From positions 51,622,033-51,686,032 of the forward strand of contig CM048845.1 in NCBI GenBank assembly GCA_026545225.1: a stretch of DNA of 64,000 bases. The letters run 5' to 3'. The stretch comes from Cornus controversa. Its lineage: Eukaryota; Streptophyta; Magnoliopsida; Cornales; Cornaceae. Below are positions 13,601-24,050 of this stretch, one piece after another. Positions within the stretch are counted from its first letter, which is position 1, and each line of letters starts with the position of its first letter. The notes beneath the pieces are model-generated. The model had not been told where the DNA came from, made no database searches, and saw only the letters and a program-made list of their open reading frames with translations. A program made the translations under genes and the position numbers.

Positions 13601-13829
13601 CTTGTACCTGTACAATCAACGTTAAAAGTGGTCTCCACACAACAATATGCATAAAATCAGTACAATGCCAATATCATATCTCATAAATATTGTTACTCAA
13701 ATAATTTTCAATGTAGATTAGTGTGCCACTGCACAACTATCACATAAAAGTCACACGTTCATAAAATTCACTAACAGCTCCATGTGTGAAGCAACATCAT
13801 CCACAACCAAAAATCATTACCAATTTAGC
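13027..13829. other. Intergenic stretch with long (TA)n microsatellites
   Basis: No gene is recognisable. Two long TA tracts lie at about 13449-13486 and 13555-13596. The apparent 107-codon frame over them is an artefact of the TA repeat (alternating Ile/Tyr). Confidence 0.7.
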
Positions 13830-14224
13830 AATTAAATCCTTGTATCCCCAAGAGAGATAGTATAAAGATCTAACATATCACGAAGTCCTACTTTCCCTAA
13901 TACTCACCTAGGCTATAATTCTTTTCTCACTTTTCAATATTCAATGAGTCAATTTCATAACTACTTGGACCTGACACATTGTAAGAGAAGTACTAATCAA
14001 AGAAAAATGTCCGGTCGGACCATTTTCCCTCATTAGCTCAATCCTGACAACATGTCCTCCTTGTCCTCACACCTTTGATTCCATCAACCGGTACTCACAA
14101 TCAATTTTCCATTTTCCACAAAATTTTTATATCAAAACTTTTCAAAGTCCTAGGTTCCCATAACTAGAGTCGATCACATCTCAACTATCATAACTCTACC
14201 TAGACTCCAACCTCAGGTCTAGCT

Positions 14225-14412
14225 TACCAAATTCCCAAAACTAGACATGTGATAATGATATGCCCTCATTTGCAATTTTATCAAGTCAACCAGAAGTTCT
14301 TTCAATAATCCTAATAGGACAAGCACGACACACTCTATCAAGTGTCGTTGAGTGTCCAATAGAAGTTGTAATGGGTACAGGACCATTCATACTTTTAGGT
14401 TCCAGTCCAAAT
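14225..14412 (-). pseudogene. Degenerate Ty3 protease/linker, left part of a split fragment
   Basis: On the minus strand a broken frame carries blocks such as FGLEPKSMNGPVPI and a decayed remnant where chromovirus protease regions have an ILGMDWL-type motif, with several stops. It continues the gag/protease fragment at 16727-17705. The two were joined before the solo LTR at 14418-16721 inserted. About 13830-14224 to its left may belong to the same element, but I could not read it. Confidence 0.55.
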
Positions 14413-14417
14413 GCATT

Positions 14418-16721
14418 TGTAATACCTCGTAATTTTGAGGTTTAGTTAATTTTAATTTGGGTTTAAGTTTGGGTTAGATTATTGAGTTGGGCTGGATTAT
14501 GTTGTATTATAAATTTTAAAGTTTGGTCTTGCATATCTATTTGGAGTGGGCTAAGTACATTTTTTTTTAAGGATTTTATTGGTTTTTCTAAAAAGAAAAA
14601 TAAAATAAAAGAGAAAAAGGGGAATAAGGTTTGAGTAGTTTTCTCGCGAGGGAGAGATGTTTTAGAGAGAGAAAAGAGAGCAGCCATGGGGCTACAGACT
14701 TGAAGAGGGAGAAAGAGAGAAGCCGTGAGCTTTGGTGTTTGGCAGTAACCATGGAGTCGCTGCATGGGGCTCGCATGGTGGCTCAATCGAAGGTGGTTAA
14801 TGGGTTTGATGTTGATGTGGGCTGCTTGGTGTGGCTGCCATTATGATGTTATGGTGGCTGAGGATGGTGTGGGTGCGATAGTCATGGTTTGGCATTGATG
14901 CTTGTGGTGGTTAGCGGTGGTTTTAGTTGGCAGCAAGCATGGTGGCTTCAATGGTGAGAGCTTGGGGTTACCATGGTTTGATTGTTCAATGGTAAGAACT
15001 TGTGGGTTCAGCTTGCTCATGGCTTGGTAGGTGTAGTTGAGGACAACCATAGTGATATTCATGGTGCTCGACACTAATGGTTTTCACGAAGCCGATGACA
15101 TGGTGTTGCTAACAGATGGTGCACTTGTTTATGCAAAGTGTTGTTGAATGGTTGGACAGGAGATTGGCTGATGGGTTGGGTTAGAGGATGATTTATCTAG
15201 GTTAGTAGTTGGCTTATTGTGGGCTACCATGAATTGGATTTGGTAATGGCTTTTGGCTGCTATATTTGGTAGTATTGCTTTCCATATGGGCTACATGTTT
15301 GGTCTGAGATTGAAATTTATTTAGGCTGCCAAGAATAGTGGTTTGATGGATAATGGTGTTGGGCCTTGAAATTTGATTGGGTTATTTCATGGATTGGTTT
15401 ATTCTTAGGCTTGCAATATTAATTGGGCCTAAAAATAATTGTTGTATGGATTTTTGATTGGGCTTCCAATTTAAATTAAATTGGGCCTAATTAAATTAGG
15501 TTTTGACATATGGGCCTGCATAGTTGAGTTGGGCTTGATGAAAATGGACTGGGCCAGAAGTTTTAAAATAGGCCTAGTATCAATTAAAATAAATGGTGAG
15601 CTTTAACTGTAGGCTAAAATCAACTGGGCCACTGCAGGAGCATGTGCAAAGGATTTGCGAGTTTTCTGGATAATAAACACAAGGCAAGTTGATACTTGCT
15701 CTTTTCTCCTATTTGTATATTTAATTTACATGTGTTTATATATCTGTGTATACGTGAATTATTATGTATAAATATATATATAAATTGGATGTGTTTGCAT
15801 TTATTAAATACTTACTTGCATTAAAACGTATATATATATAATTATATATATATATATATATATTGTAAATTATCATGTGTGTGTATATATATATATATTG
15901 ATGACTACAGATATGGTGATTAAATTGCTTTGTCTGAAATTATGTTTTGCAATTTAAATTGTGATTGATAAAGGTGATTGTGTTGTAATTTATTTACGTG
16001 TTTGATATTTCAGTGCAACTGGTGTATTATTTTATGTGCATTATTTGTTAATGTGCATGTGTGAGCTTGTTAACTTTTTTGTGCAATTAAATGTGTTTGT
16101 TGATTAAATTGTGCATTTAAATTGTATTATTATTTTTTGTATATAATGGTAATTATTTATTTGTACTTGTGGATGTATAATTGGTGCATTTAAGTTATGT
16201 CATGTTATGTGCACAAATTGTACACAGTTGCTTGTACTTGTCGATATGTTTTTGTCCATTTAAATTCATTGAATGTTAAATGTTATATGATTAAATTGTA
16301 ATATTGGATGGTAATACTTATTTAAATATAAATTAAATTATTTTGAGATTATGACGCAAAAGTTAACTTGCTGTGACAATGAAAAATTGTTCAGCATATC
16401 CTTGTTGAGCATTGAGCTCAACCCTTTCTAGATTTTGCAGGTTAGGTTGCTGATACGGGGCATGTCGGGATTTGGTAGCACCGTTGGAAGGGTTAGCAGA
16501 TTAACTGTTAGATATTTTATTTCTGTTCAGGCTGTGAAATAGACTTGTATTAATTTGAGTATTTGTATGGAAGAAATAAATTTAATATTTCATTCCAATG
16601 TAATAGCATTTGTACAGGATTTTATGTATTAAGGGACTGTTTGGAAACTTTAGATTTCTCCTTCTTTTATTTTTATTTGTTTTTCATATCTCGGATTTTC
16701 AAAAAAATTCGGAGTATGACA
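14418..16721 (+). mobile_element. Solo LTR, family B, 2.3 kb
   Basis: It starts 'tgtaatacctcg' and ends 'cggagtatgaca', with TG..CA ends and a perfect 5-bp duplication GCATT at 14413-14417 and 16722-16726. The sequence between the duplications is a single LTR with no interior. It includes TA microsatellites (about 15775-15900) and G-rich transcribed-looking sequence at 14640-15200. The flanks join into one continuous Ty3 protease fragment when the LTR is removed, which confirms the boundaries. Its start resembles family A, but its body and 3' end differ. Confidence 0.85.
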
Positions 16722-16726
16722 GCATT

Positions 16727-17705
16727 TACCAATGACAGTGAAATAATGACTACGCAGAATCTAAATCAAATAACACTATCGCTATACTACCATAAGTAGT
16801 ATGGGTACCTTCCATTGTAGGTGGTGCAACATCCTGCCCAACTTTTGGGTAAACAGTAGCTGACCTTCCTTACGTGGTTTGGTACAATAGCGGCTATGTG
16901 TCCTTTTTCTTGACAGTTGTAGCACTGTTCATGGAATTGATGAGGCTGAGCATTTTGAGGTACAGTTGGTACAAAAGTTGTGGACTACTCACCTCCACCA
17001 ACTCTTTGTCGTTTTGCTGCTTGCCAATTCTGCCTACCTCTTTACCTCGCTTGGCTCTACATATCTTTTGGAGGTTGTTGGTGTTGCCTCCTCAAATTCT
17101 GCTATGAGTTAAAACTACTTTTTCCCTTTTCTTTCTCTGCAACCTTATGCTCCTTCCTTCGTTGATATTTAAGGTTATCTTGTTCGATCGTCATAGCACG
17201 CACTACGACCTCTGCGTAACTATTTAACCCCTGACTAATCACTAGCCTCCTTATGTTAGGAGCTAATCCCTCTGCAAATCTTCTAGCCCGACTCTCCTCA
17301 TCTGCAACCATATAAGGCATAAATCGAGAGAGTTCTATAAATTCAGCCTCATATTGACTCACTATCAATGCCATAGTTTCTTGCTTTAAGTGTATGAACT
17401 CAACTGCCCTCACTGCACGTGAAAAATAATTGTCATAGAACTAATTCTTAAACTCATCCCAGTGCATGTGTGTGACATCTCTAACACTCCTAGTCACGGA
17501 TTGCCACCACTATCGGGCATTGCCAGATAAGCAGAAAACTGCTATCCTTCTTTTCTACACTTCGGTGCAGTCTATAATCTCAAAGTATTTTTCTATATCC
17601 TCTATCCACTTTTATGCATCCAGTGGATCTGTAGCATTGGTAAAGTCAATCGCTCCCAATTTCTTTATTTGTTGGACCACGGTAATGATTGGACCCATTA
17701 TTTAA
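16727..17705 (-). pseudogene. Degenerate Ty3 gag with zinc knuckle
   Basis: Read leftward from about 17700, the minus strand gives a chromovirus-like gag: an opening MGPI-type block, a stop-interrupted middle, then a clean 103-codon stretch (17102-17413) with FIELSRFMPYMVADEESRAR. A knuckle begins CYNCQEKGH near 16905, but its last cysteine is lost. A protease remnant, VLFD followed by a broken GA block, lies near 16750-16780. Several stops make it a pseudogene. It runs opposite to the LTR remnants on either side, so it belongs to a different insertion. Confidence 0.75.
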
Positions 17706-18270
17706 ATATTTGTTTTAAATTTTAAATAAATTTTTTTTTGGAGAAAAATAGGAAAATATTTTTAAAATTACTTTTAAATTCCATAAAATTTCTAAAATTT
17801 TAAATAAATCTTTTAAGGGTAGAATACACTTGAGTTTTAAATTTCAAGTCAAAATAAGTTCCCCTTGTTGTAGAATTAGTACAAAAAGTGTATTTCAAAA
17901 AATTGGAATTTTTATTTTCTTTTGTTCTAGAAATTATTTTAAATTACTGAAAAATTCTAGAAAAATAAATTAAGACCTTTAGGGATAGAATATACATAGA
18001 AACCTAGTTTAGACCTAGCTAGGTTTAGATACACTTGACATTTATTGCAGTGTAGGTTTATTTATATGCTTTATTTTTAAATGTTTATTTGTTCTCTTTA
18101 ATTGGTTCTTTGCAAACATAAATGTTCGTGTTTTAAATGTTGATGCTTAGTTTAATGTATGATGTAGTGCGATTATTCATTTGTTTCGTGGTATGTTAAG
18201 TTTATTTTATTTGTTTATTTAATTCATGTGGCGATAGGAATTTCACTATAGTACTTAGCATGCTTTTAAG

Positions 18271-18825
18271 TGTAACACCCCGCTCGAACACAAGGTATGA
18301 TATTGTCCGCTTTGGGCCTAAGCCCGCATAGTTTTGCTCTTAGATTTTACCCAAAATGCCTTATACCATTTGGAGATAACACACTACATATAAGCACATC
18401 CCCTTCTCCACACCTAGGCGATGTGGGATTGAGCACCCTGTAACCTGCCAGTGTGGTAGCTCAACCTAGTGTCTCTTCTTGCACCAGCCCATATCACACC
18501 TGCCTACAAGGGTCACTACAATCCACCCCCTACGAGGCCCGATGTCCTCGTCGGCACACTTTTGGTTGGGTTCCGGTTCTGATACAAACTATAACACCTC
18601 ACTCTACCTGATGGTATGATATTGTCCGCCTTAGGCCAAAGCCCGCATGATTTTACTCTTGAATTTTATTCGAAAAGGCTTCATACCATTTGGAGATAAT
18701 ACACTACATATGAGCACATCCCCTTCTCCACACGTAGACGATGTGGGATTGAGCACCCTGTACCCTGTCAGTGTGGTAGCTTAGCCCAATGTCTCTTCTT
18801 GCACCCGCTCACAAGGGTCACTACA
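18271..18825 (-). mobile_element. TRIM (terminal-repeat retrotransposon in miniature)
   Basis: Two diverged repeats, 18271-18520 and 18590-18825, flank about 70 bp of interior. The interior ends in a degraded complement of TGGTATCAGAGC, the initiator-Met tRNA primer site, next to the right repeat. The element therefore reads on the minus strand. Flanks are TTAAG (18266-18270) and TTAAA (18826-18830), a near-perfect target duplication. It has no coding capacity. The same family forms the array at 27883-29309. Confidence 0.8.
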
Positions 18826-18849
18826 TTAAATATGTTTTATTTTTAATTA

Positions 18850-19075
18850 AAAGGAAAATAGGAGGCATGTAAGGATTGCCAAAGGGCGTGTATGGATTGT
18901 CAATACGTAATAAGGTATTTAATACGTTTATAAGGGAGGTATGTATGGATTGCTAATACCCAAGAAGGTATTCTAGGTTAATTAAGGAGACATGTGAGGA
19001 TTGTCAATTAAATAATAGGGTAGTTAGCAAATATAAGGGAAGCATGTGAGGATTGCCAGTTATATAATAAGGTAT

Positions 19076-19114
<39 letters not shown>

Positions 19115-19400
19115 AGGATGGAGGCATGTTAGGATTGTCAATACCTAATAAGTTATTTAATAGGCTTACAAGGGAGGCATGTAAGGATTGCCAGTTATAT
19201 AATAAGGTATTATTTTTGTATATATATATTTTGATAAGGACGGGGCATGTGAGGATTGCCAGTTATATGATAAGGTATTACTTTTATTTTTGTATATATA
19301 TATTTTGATAAGGATAGGGCATGTGAGGATTTCCAATTTCTTAATAAGGTATATAATATGTAGGTAAGGGAGGCATGTTAGGATTGCCAAATAATAGTAG
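18850..19400. repeat. Family A LTR minisatellite (copy A2)
   Basis: About a dozen imperfect units of the form 'ggcatgtaaggattgcca' plus 'atacctaataaggtat', broken by a TA microsatellite at about 19081-19110. It is the reverse complement of the arrays at 2200, 29490 and 38820. Confidence 0.75.
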
Positions 19401-20025
19401 GATGTGTACCTAATAGGGGTTCGAGCATGTCTGGATTATCTTTGGATTAAACTTAGGAAAATGTGCTCTATGTTTTGTGATAACATATGGGTTGGTGCAC
19501 AATATAGGATTGTCCTAATTTGGAACTGTAGGGTAAGTGAGGAAGGGTATGTCTGTATTTATATATTTTTATTGTTCCTCATATAGAGGGTATGTTTACC
19601 GATTCTCTAATTAGGTGGTAGTAGAGGGAACTTGCTCGTGGGTTTAACCCACTTTGTTGACATTTCAGGTCCAGGTAGCTTCCCCTCAAGGTTAGGGTGT
19701 GGATTTTGTAGAGCGTGGAAGTCATCTATTTCCTTACCAGACTTTAGAGTAGGGACTTAGATCTTTTCTGAAAGTAATTATTTTTAATCTTTTTGGTTAA
19801 GGGATCTTTGAGTTACGGGACTTCTAAGTTATATCGTTCAGATTAAAATTATGTTATTTAATATTATTATTATTATTTATCTCAGTTAGACTTTCCTTTC
19901 AACATTTAAAATTCTTTCCTTTTGTCTTTGTATTCTATGCTTGTTTGCTATCAGTTGTAGGTATCTCTTATGTTTTATATGTGAGACTAGCCACCTCATG
20001 CGTGAAATTTGTAAGGGGTATTTCA

Positions 20026-21800
20026 GTATCTATTAGCATTTTACCTTTTGAGATCAGTGATAACGTTCTTAGAGGTCATCTACATTCAAATTGCGCAAGG
20101 TGACTTTAAGCATACATTCATGACTATTATTATTTTGCTTCTAGAAATCCAAGTACAAATATTTCATTATTTAATATAATAAGATCAAAAATTTCGCCAT
20201 GCTCATAATCATCACCCAATTATAATAACAAAAAAAAAGAAAATATCTGCAATTGATTTCGAGTAAAATAATTTTGAATTAGGACATATCTAATCCATCC
20301 ACATAATAAATAATCATACATACATGTGATCTCCACTTGAGCTCAATTGGAATTCTAGTACCTCGTGCCAAGGCAATTCTAAATATATAAGTATTGTGCA
20401 TAATTATATTACCATACAACTTATTGAAATTCTCGGAGACTGATAGTTGCTAAAAAATACAAGTAGGTAAGTTGCAGTAAAGACTAGAGGGGTCACATCA
20501 GTTCCACTTAAAACCCAATCTCTTAAACTTGCCTATATACTGTATTAATTTAACAATATCACATATCCAAGAATAACAACATCAGTTATGAATATGCTGC
20601 ACCAAAAAACTCATATATCTAAAATTAGGCCTTGTTATAGCATTACAACTTAAACACGTGTACTAGAATATCAATATAATAAGCTCATTTAACCTTGTAT
20701 CATCATATATCCATAATATCACAAAAAAGATGTCTTTGATTGATGGGATTTACCATACTCACCATAGTGGGAGTAGGAATTGGGTCTCACATATAAATGA
20801 TCAATTATTATCATCAATTCAATAAACAATATTAAAATAAAAAATGATCCATATATAACCCAATGTAATTACTATGGATATAGCATGTCAATAATTGCAA
20901 ATGTCCAAAAAAATTAGGATAAAACTCTAGGACCATAAACACCACAAATCGGATCACAAAACAGTTCCTTATGTGCCTCCATGCGTGCAATTGAGTCTTT
21001 TCTCTTTGGAATTTCATATTTTTTATCAAATAAATTTGAAAACAAAAAAGTATTTTTTAGAAAAAATTTTGCAAAAATTATGAAAATTTGTAAAATTAAA
21101 TTCCAAAATTATTGGAAAAAACGACATCTCAAACGGAGCCCTAGAGTAGTCTCACGCGCCCTAAGGCATAAGTGGGTGACAAAATCTGCATTTTTTTTAT
21201 AGCGCATCATCGCACCTGGAGGCCCCATGTGCCACCTTCCCAGTGTCTTTTTCGCTTTTGAGATCACCACTGTGATCGTCTCACTGTTCCGAGCAAGATG
21301 GTGCTTCCGTTGGTATATTCCGAGCTTCCTAACTATGGGGGTGAATTACACTCTCTTCGATGAAAGTGAAACATGAAAAAAAACTGCAATATTTTTCATT
21401 TAATACCTATTTTCGTCCCAAAACTTCTCGGATAAAAATCTCACAAACAGAATATCAAAAAATTGCAAATAATATATGCACAGAGAGCTTATAAAATAAG
21501 GAACATTTTCATATAATTTTCATGCACCAAAACTGAACGATGAATGAGAAAAAGGCCTATCAAGTTTCTGTCATATTATTCTTATTTTATTTTTAAAAAT
21601 AAAATACATGGAGTTTTCGCATAGAAATTTTTAGATTTATATATTTGCATATATGCTACAACGTACTAAAAAATTAGTCCTATACGATATCAATTTCATG
21701 AAAAACAAATTTTTATAAATTTTTAAGTATACTTTTATATAATAAATTTGCAAAATTTATTCTAGTTCATGAAAAAATAAGTGAACAACATGTATTAAGA
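20026..21800. other. Unassigned region left of an old LTR
   Basis: AT-rich with no recognisable protein. A moderately GC-rich patch lies at about 21120-21310. It could be the coding-poor interior of the element whose LTR starts at 21813, but no matching left LTR was found. Confidence 0.35.
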
Positions 21801-21812
21801 CTCTGATACCAA

Positions 21813-22223
21813 TGTAAGAAAATCAATCTTATATAATTGAAATATTCGGTTATCTCTTGTAGACCAAAATAACGAAAACAAACGTACCGGTAGCTTGTGT
21901 TATGAGCTATCCCTACGACAACGTAATCCTCGCCAATATAGCAGCTAATAGAGTTATCTATGTATATTACACAATCCAATCCTATTGGATGATGGCTATT
22001 AAAGAGAGAGATCCAGATAGAGAGAGAACTTAATATAGAGAGATAACAGAAGATACAAGAGGAAAAATTCAAAGAGAATTCTATATATATATTTTTCTTC
22101 CGTCTTTCTTTTTATAGAGATTATATATCGCATAATCAGAGATACACTCCATATAACAATTTTATAGTGGATGAACCACTTAATGAGAGATAACGTGTTA
22201 TCGAGACCCATTTATCTTATACA
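21813..22223 (-). mobile_element. Old LTR remnant with adjacent primer-site match
   Basis: The segment begins 'tgtaagaaaat' and ends 'atcttataca', so it has TG..CA with near-complementary ends. Immediately left, at 21801-21811, is 'ctctgatacca', the complement of the initiator-Met primer site. That makes this a 5' LTR of a minus-strand element whose other LTR is missing. No protein of the element is recognisable. Confidence 0.45.
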
Positions 22224-22476
22224 ATATATAAACAGAAAAAAAAATGATGTTGAGTTTTTTTTTTTGGCTCAGAATTGCTCACAAAATTTAAAAGAATAAA
22301 ATGAATTAAGAAACTCCAGAACAGTATAGAATATAGATGTATATACCTAATATAAATAGAGAAAGAAGTGATCTTGATTTTTATTCTTTATAAATTTCTC
22401 AGAAATACTAGCAAAGGGTCAATTATTTTGGTACAAGAAAAAAACTAACTGTGCACACAAAAGGAGACGGATGCAG

Positions 22477-22530
22477 TATATATAAATTATGGCAATGGGA
22501 GACAGAGACCCAAAAGTCTCTTATATATAG
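22477..22530 (+). promoter_or_regulatory. Candidate TATA elements upstream of the NB-ARC/RBOH gene
   Basis: Two TATA-like strings, 'tatatataaat' (about 22477-22487) and 'ttatatatag' (22521-22530), lie 310-360 bp before the first ATG of the gene at 22837. Such strings are common in AT-rich plant DNA, so this is only a position-based guess. Confidence 0.3.
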
Positions 22531-22836
22531 TTGTTTAAGTGGAGACCACCGACTTTGCAAACAAATGGTGAACCATACACGCAGCTCGAGAGATACAAAA
22601 ACAATTGGTTAAGTAGAAAAGAAATTATTATTATGCTCATATAAATTAATTTATGACAGAAGACGGACAGACCTTTAGCTGGCAAGTGAAATTAAAAAAG
22701 TTAGAACAGAACATGAATCGTAGTGGGCGCGCCGCTGTGCAGGGAGAGAGAAAACTCTCGAGTTTCAAGATGGAGAGTGTTGTCTCTTAACAATACATGT
22801 AGCTAGCAAGAGAGAATATTGCTTAAATTTCTTGAA

Positions 22837-24050
22837 ATGGCAGCAGGCTTGGCAGCAGATCCTTTACAATTTCTCAAGGAGAAATTCTTGAGTGAATTCA
22901 AAGAAGCAGAGGAGGAATTCGGGGTTGAACTTCCCCTCCTCCTCCACTTTCAGGAGATCGAAAAGGTGTTGGAAGAGAAGATCATCAGTCCATCCACCCC
23001 TATTGTGATGAGGAAGTGGCTGTATAAAATTAAGTTCTCATTAGCAGACTGCATCATGTTAGCAGAGAAGGAGCGGGAGCGCAAGGCGCAGAACAAGAAA
23101 AGTCACTTGGATGCACTTTCTGTCAACAAGCTTTGGTTTTTTCTAAAAACTGGAAGGAAACTAATGCAAATCAAAAGAAAGTTGCAATCTATGGTGGATG
23201 TTGATGCAGAAGCTGAAGCTTCTTTACTGGCAGACGCTGCAGTCACAGTTTGTTTTGTGTACCGGAAACTTAGACGGCAATTAGCATTATTCCAGATTTA
23301 TGGGTTTGATGAGGAGTTACTGAAGATCAAATCTTTTCTCCTCGAACAAAATAATTTTTCTGATCAAATCAAGACCGTGGGAATCATCGGAATGAGGGGT
23401 GTAGGTAAAACTACTCTCGCCTACTTTTTTGTCAATTATGAAGCTTGGAAAGTGTTCTCGCCCATTATTTGGGTCACGCTATCTGATAAAATGAATCCCT
23501 CAAAAATTATCACACGCTTGTTAAAAACATTGCGTTACCATGACAATGACAATGACAATGACATACAAGCAATCAATGATGATGATAATGATAATGATAA
23601 TGATGATGAACTATCCGTGCAGTTGCAGCTCAGAGAACTGCATGATCTACTGTTGGGTAAGAAGTACTTGATGGTATTGGACGGTGTATGGCATGTGAAT
23701 GAGTGGTACTCTGATTTGGGTTCTGTGTCTTCTGACCATCCAATATGCTTCCGCAATCTTTCCGACGGCTTGCCAAAGGGATGTGGGGGTGCAGTGATTG
23801 TCACCGGTAGCGAAGACGTGGCAATAAGCATGGTGGGTGAGAAAAATTTAGTGAGACTTGAGCCTACATTCGATGCAGAGGCACTCTGGTCTATATTTAT
23901 GGATTCAGTTCGAAGGAAGACATTTTTAACTTCAGATCACCACCAAAGGTTGTCAAGAATGAAGGATGAAATTATTTACAGGTGCGACGGACTTCCTTTT
24001 GCAGCAAAATCATTGGCGGAGATTATTTCGCTTCGACTCGCCAACAAAGA
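22837..24050 (+). CDS. Exon 1: coiled-coil/NB-ARC immune-receptor-like module
   Basis: Start chosen at the first ATG (22837), after an in-frame TTG stretch. Residues 1-150 are helical and charged, like an Rx-type N-terminus. The nucleotide-binding part has the P-loop GMRGVGKTT (185-193), an RNBS-A-like block ending IIWVTLSD, kinase-2 LMVLDGVW (278-285), [13 protein letters not shown] (about 320-327) and GLPF (385-388). The ARC2 subdomain with its MHD motif and any LRR are absent, so it resembles the short LRR-less NB-ARC proteins of plants. An Asp/Asn repeat (236-258) interrupts the NB domain. Read without splicing, the frame stops at 24052-24054. However, 'aaaga|gtaagc' is a strong donor, and the following 144-bp intron has a 'gctaac' branch-like site and a pyrimidine-rich tract. 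NB-ARC domains act as ADP/ATP switches in immune signalling. Confidence 0.85.

Larger units (their letters stand above)
17706..20025 (+). mobile_element. Truncated LTR, family A (copy A2)
   Basis: The right end 'gccacctcatgcgtgaaatt' to 'ggggtatttca' is the reverse complement of the copy A1 start, so this LTR is in plus orientation and ends at 20025. It lacks roughly the first 1.2 kb of the family and abuts a gag pseudogene at its left. It holds the minisatellite at about 18850-19400 and a TRIM at 18271-18825. No primer-site match follows 20025, and no target duplication can be tested because the left end is missing. Confidence 0.75.

Noticed and set aside
13331-13654. 107-codon frame rich in Ile and Tyr
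   Set aside because: Translation of TA microsatellites.
18850-19400. CRISPR-like alternation of short repeats and spacers
   Set aside because: The units are imperfect, the 'spacers' are themselves repeats, there are no cas genes, and the context is a plant LTR.
23535-23831. Minus-strand 98-codon serine-rich frame
   Set aside because: It is the complement of the NB-ARC exon and its D/N microsatellite.
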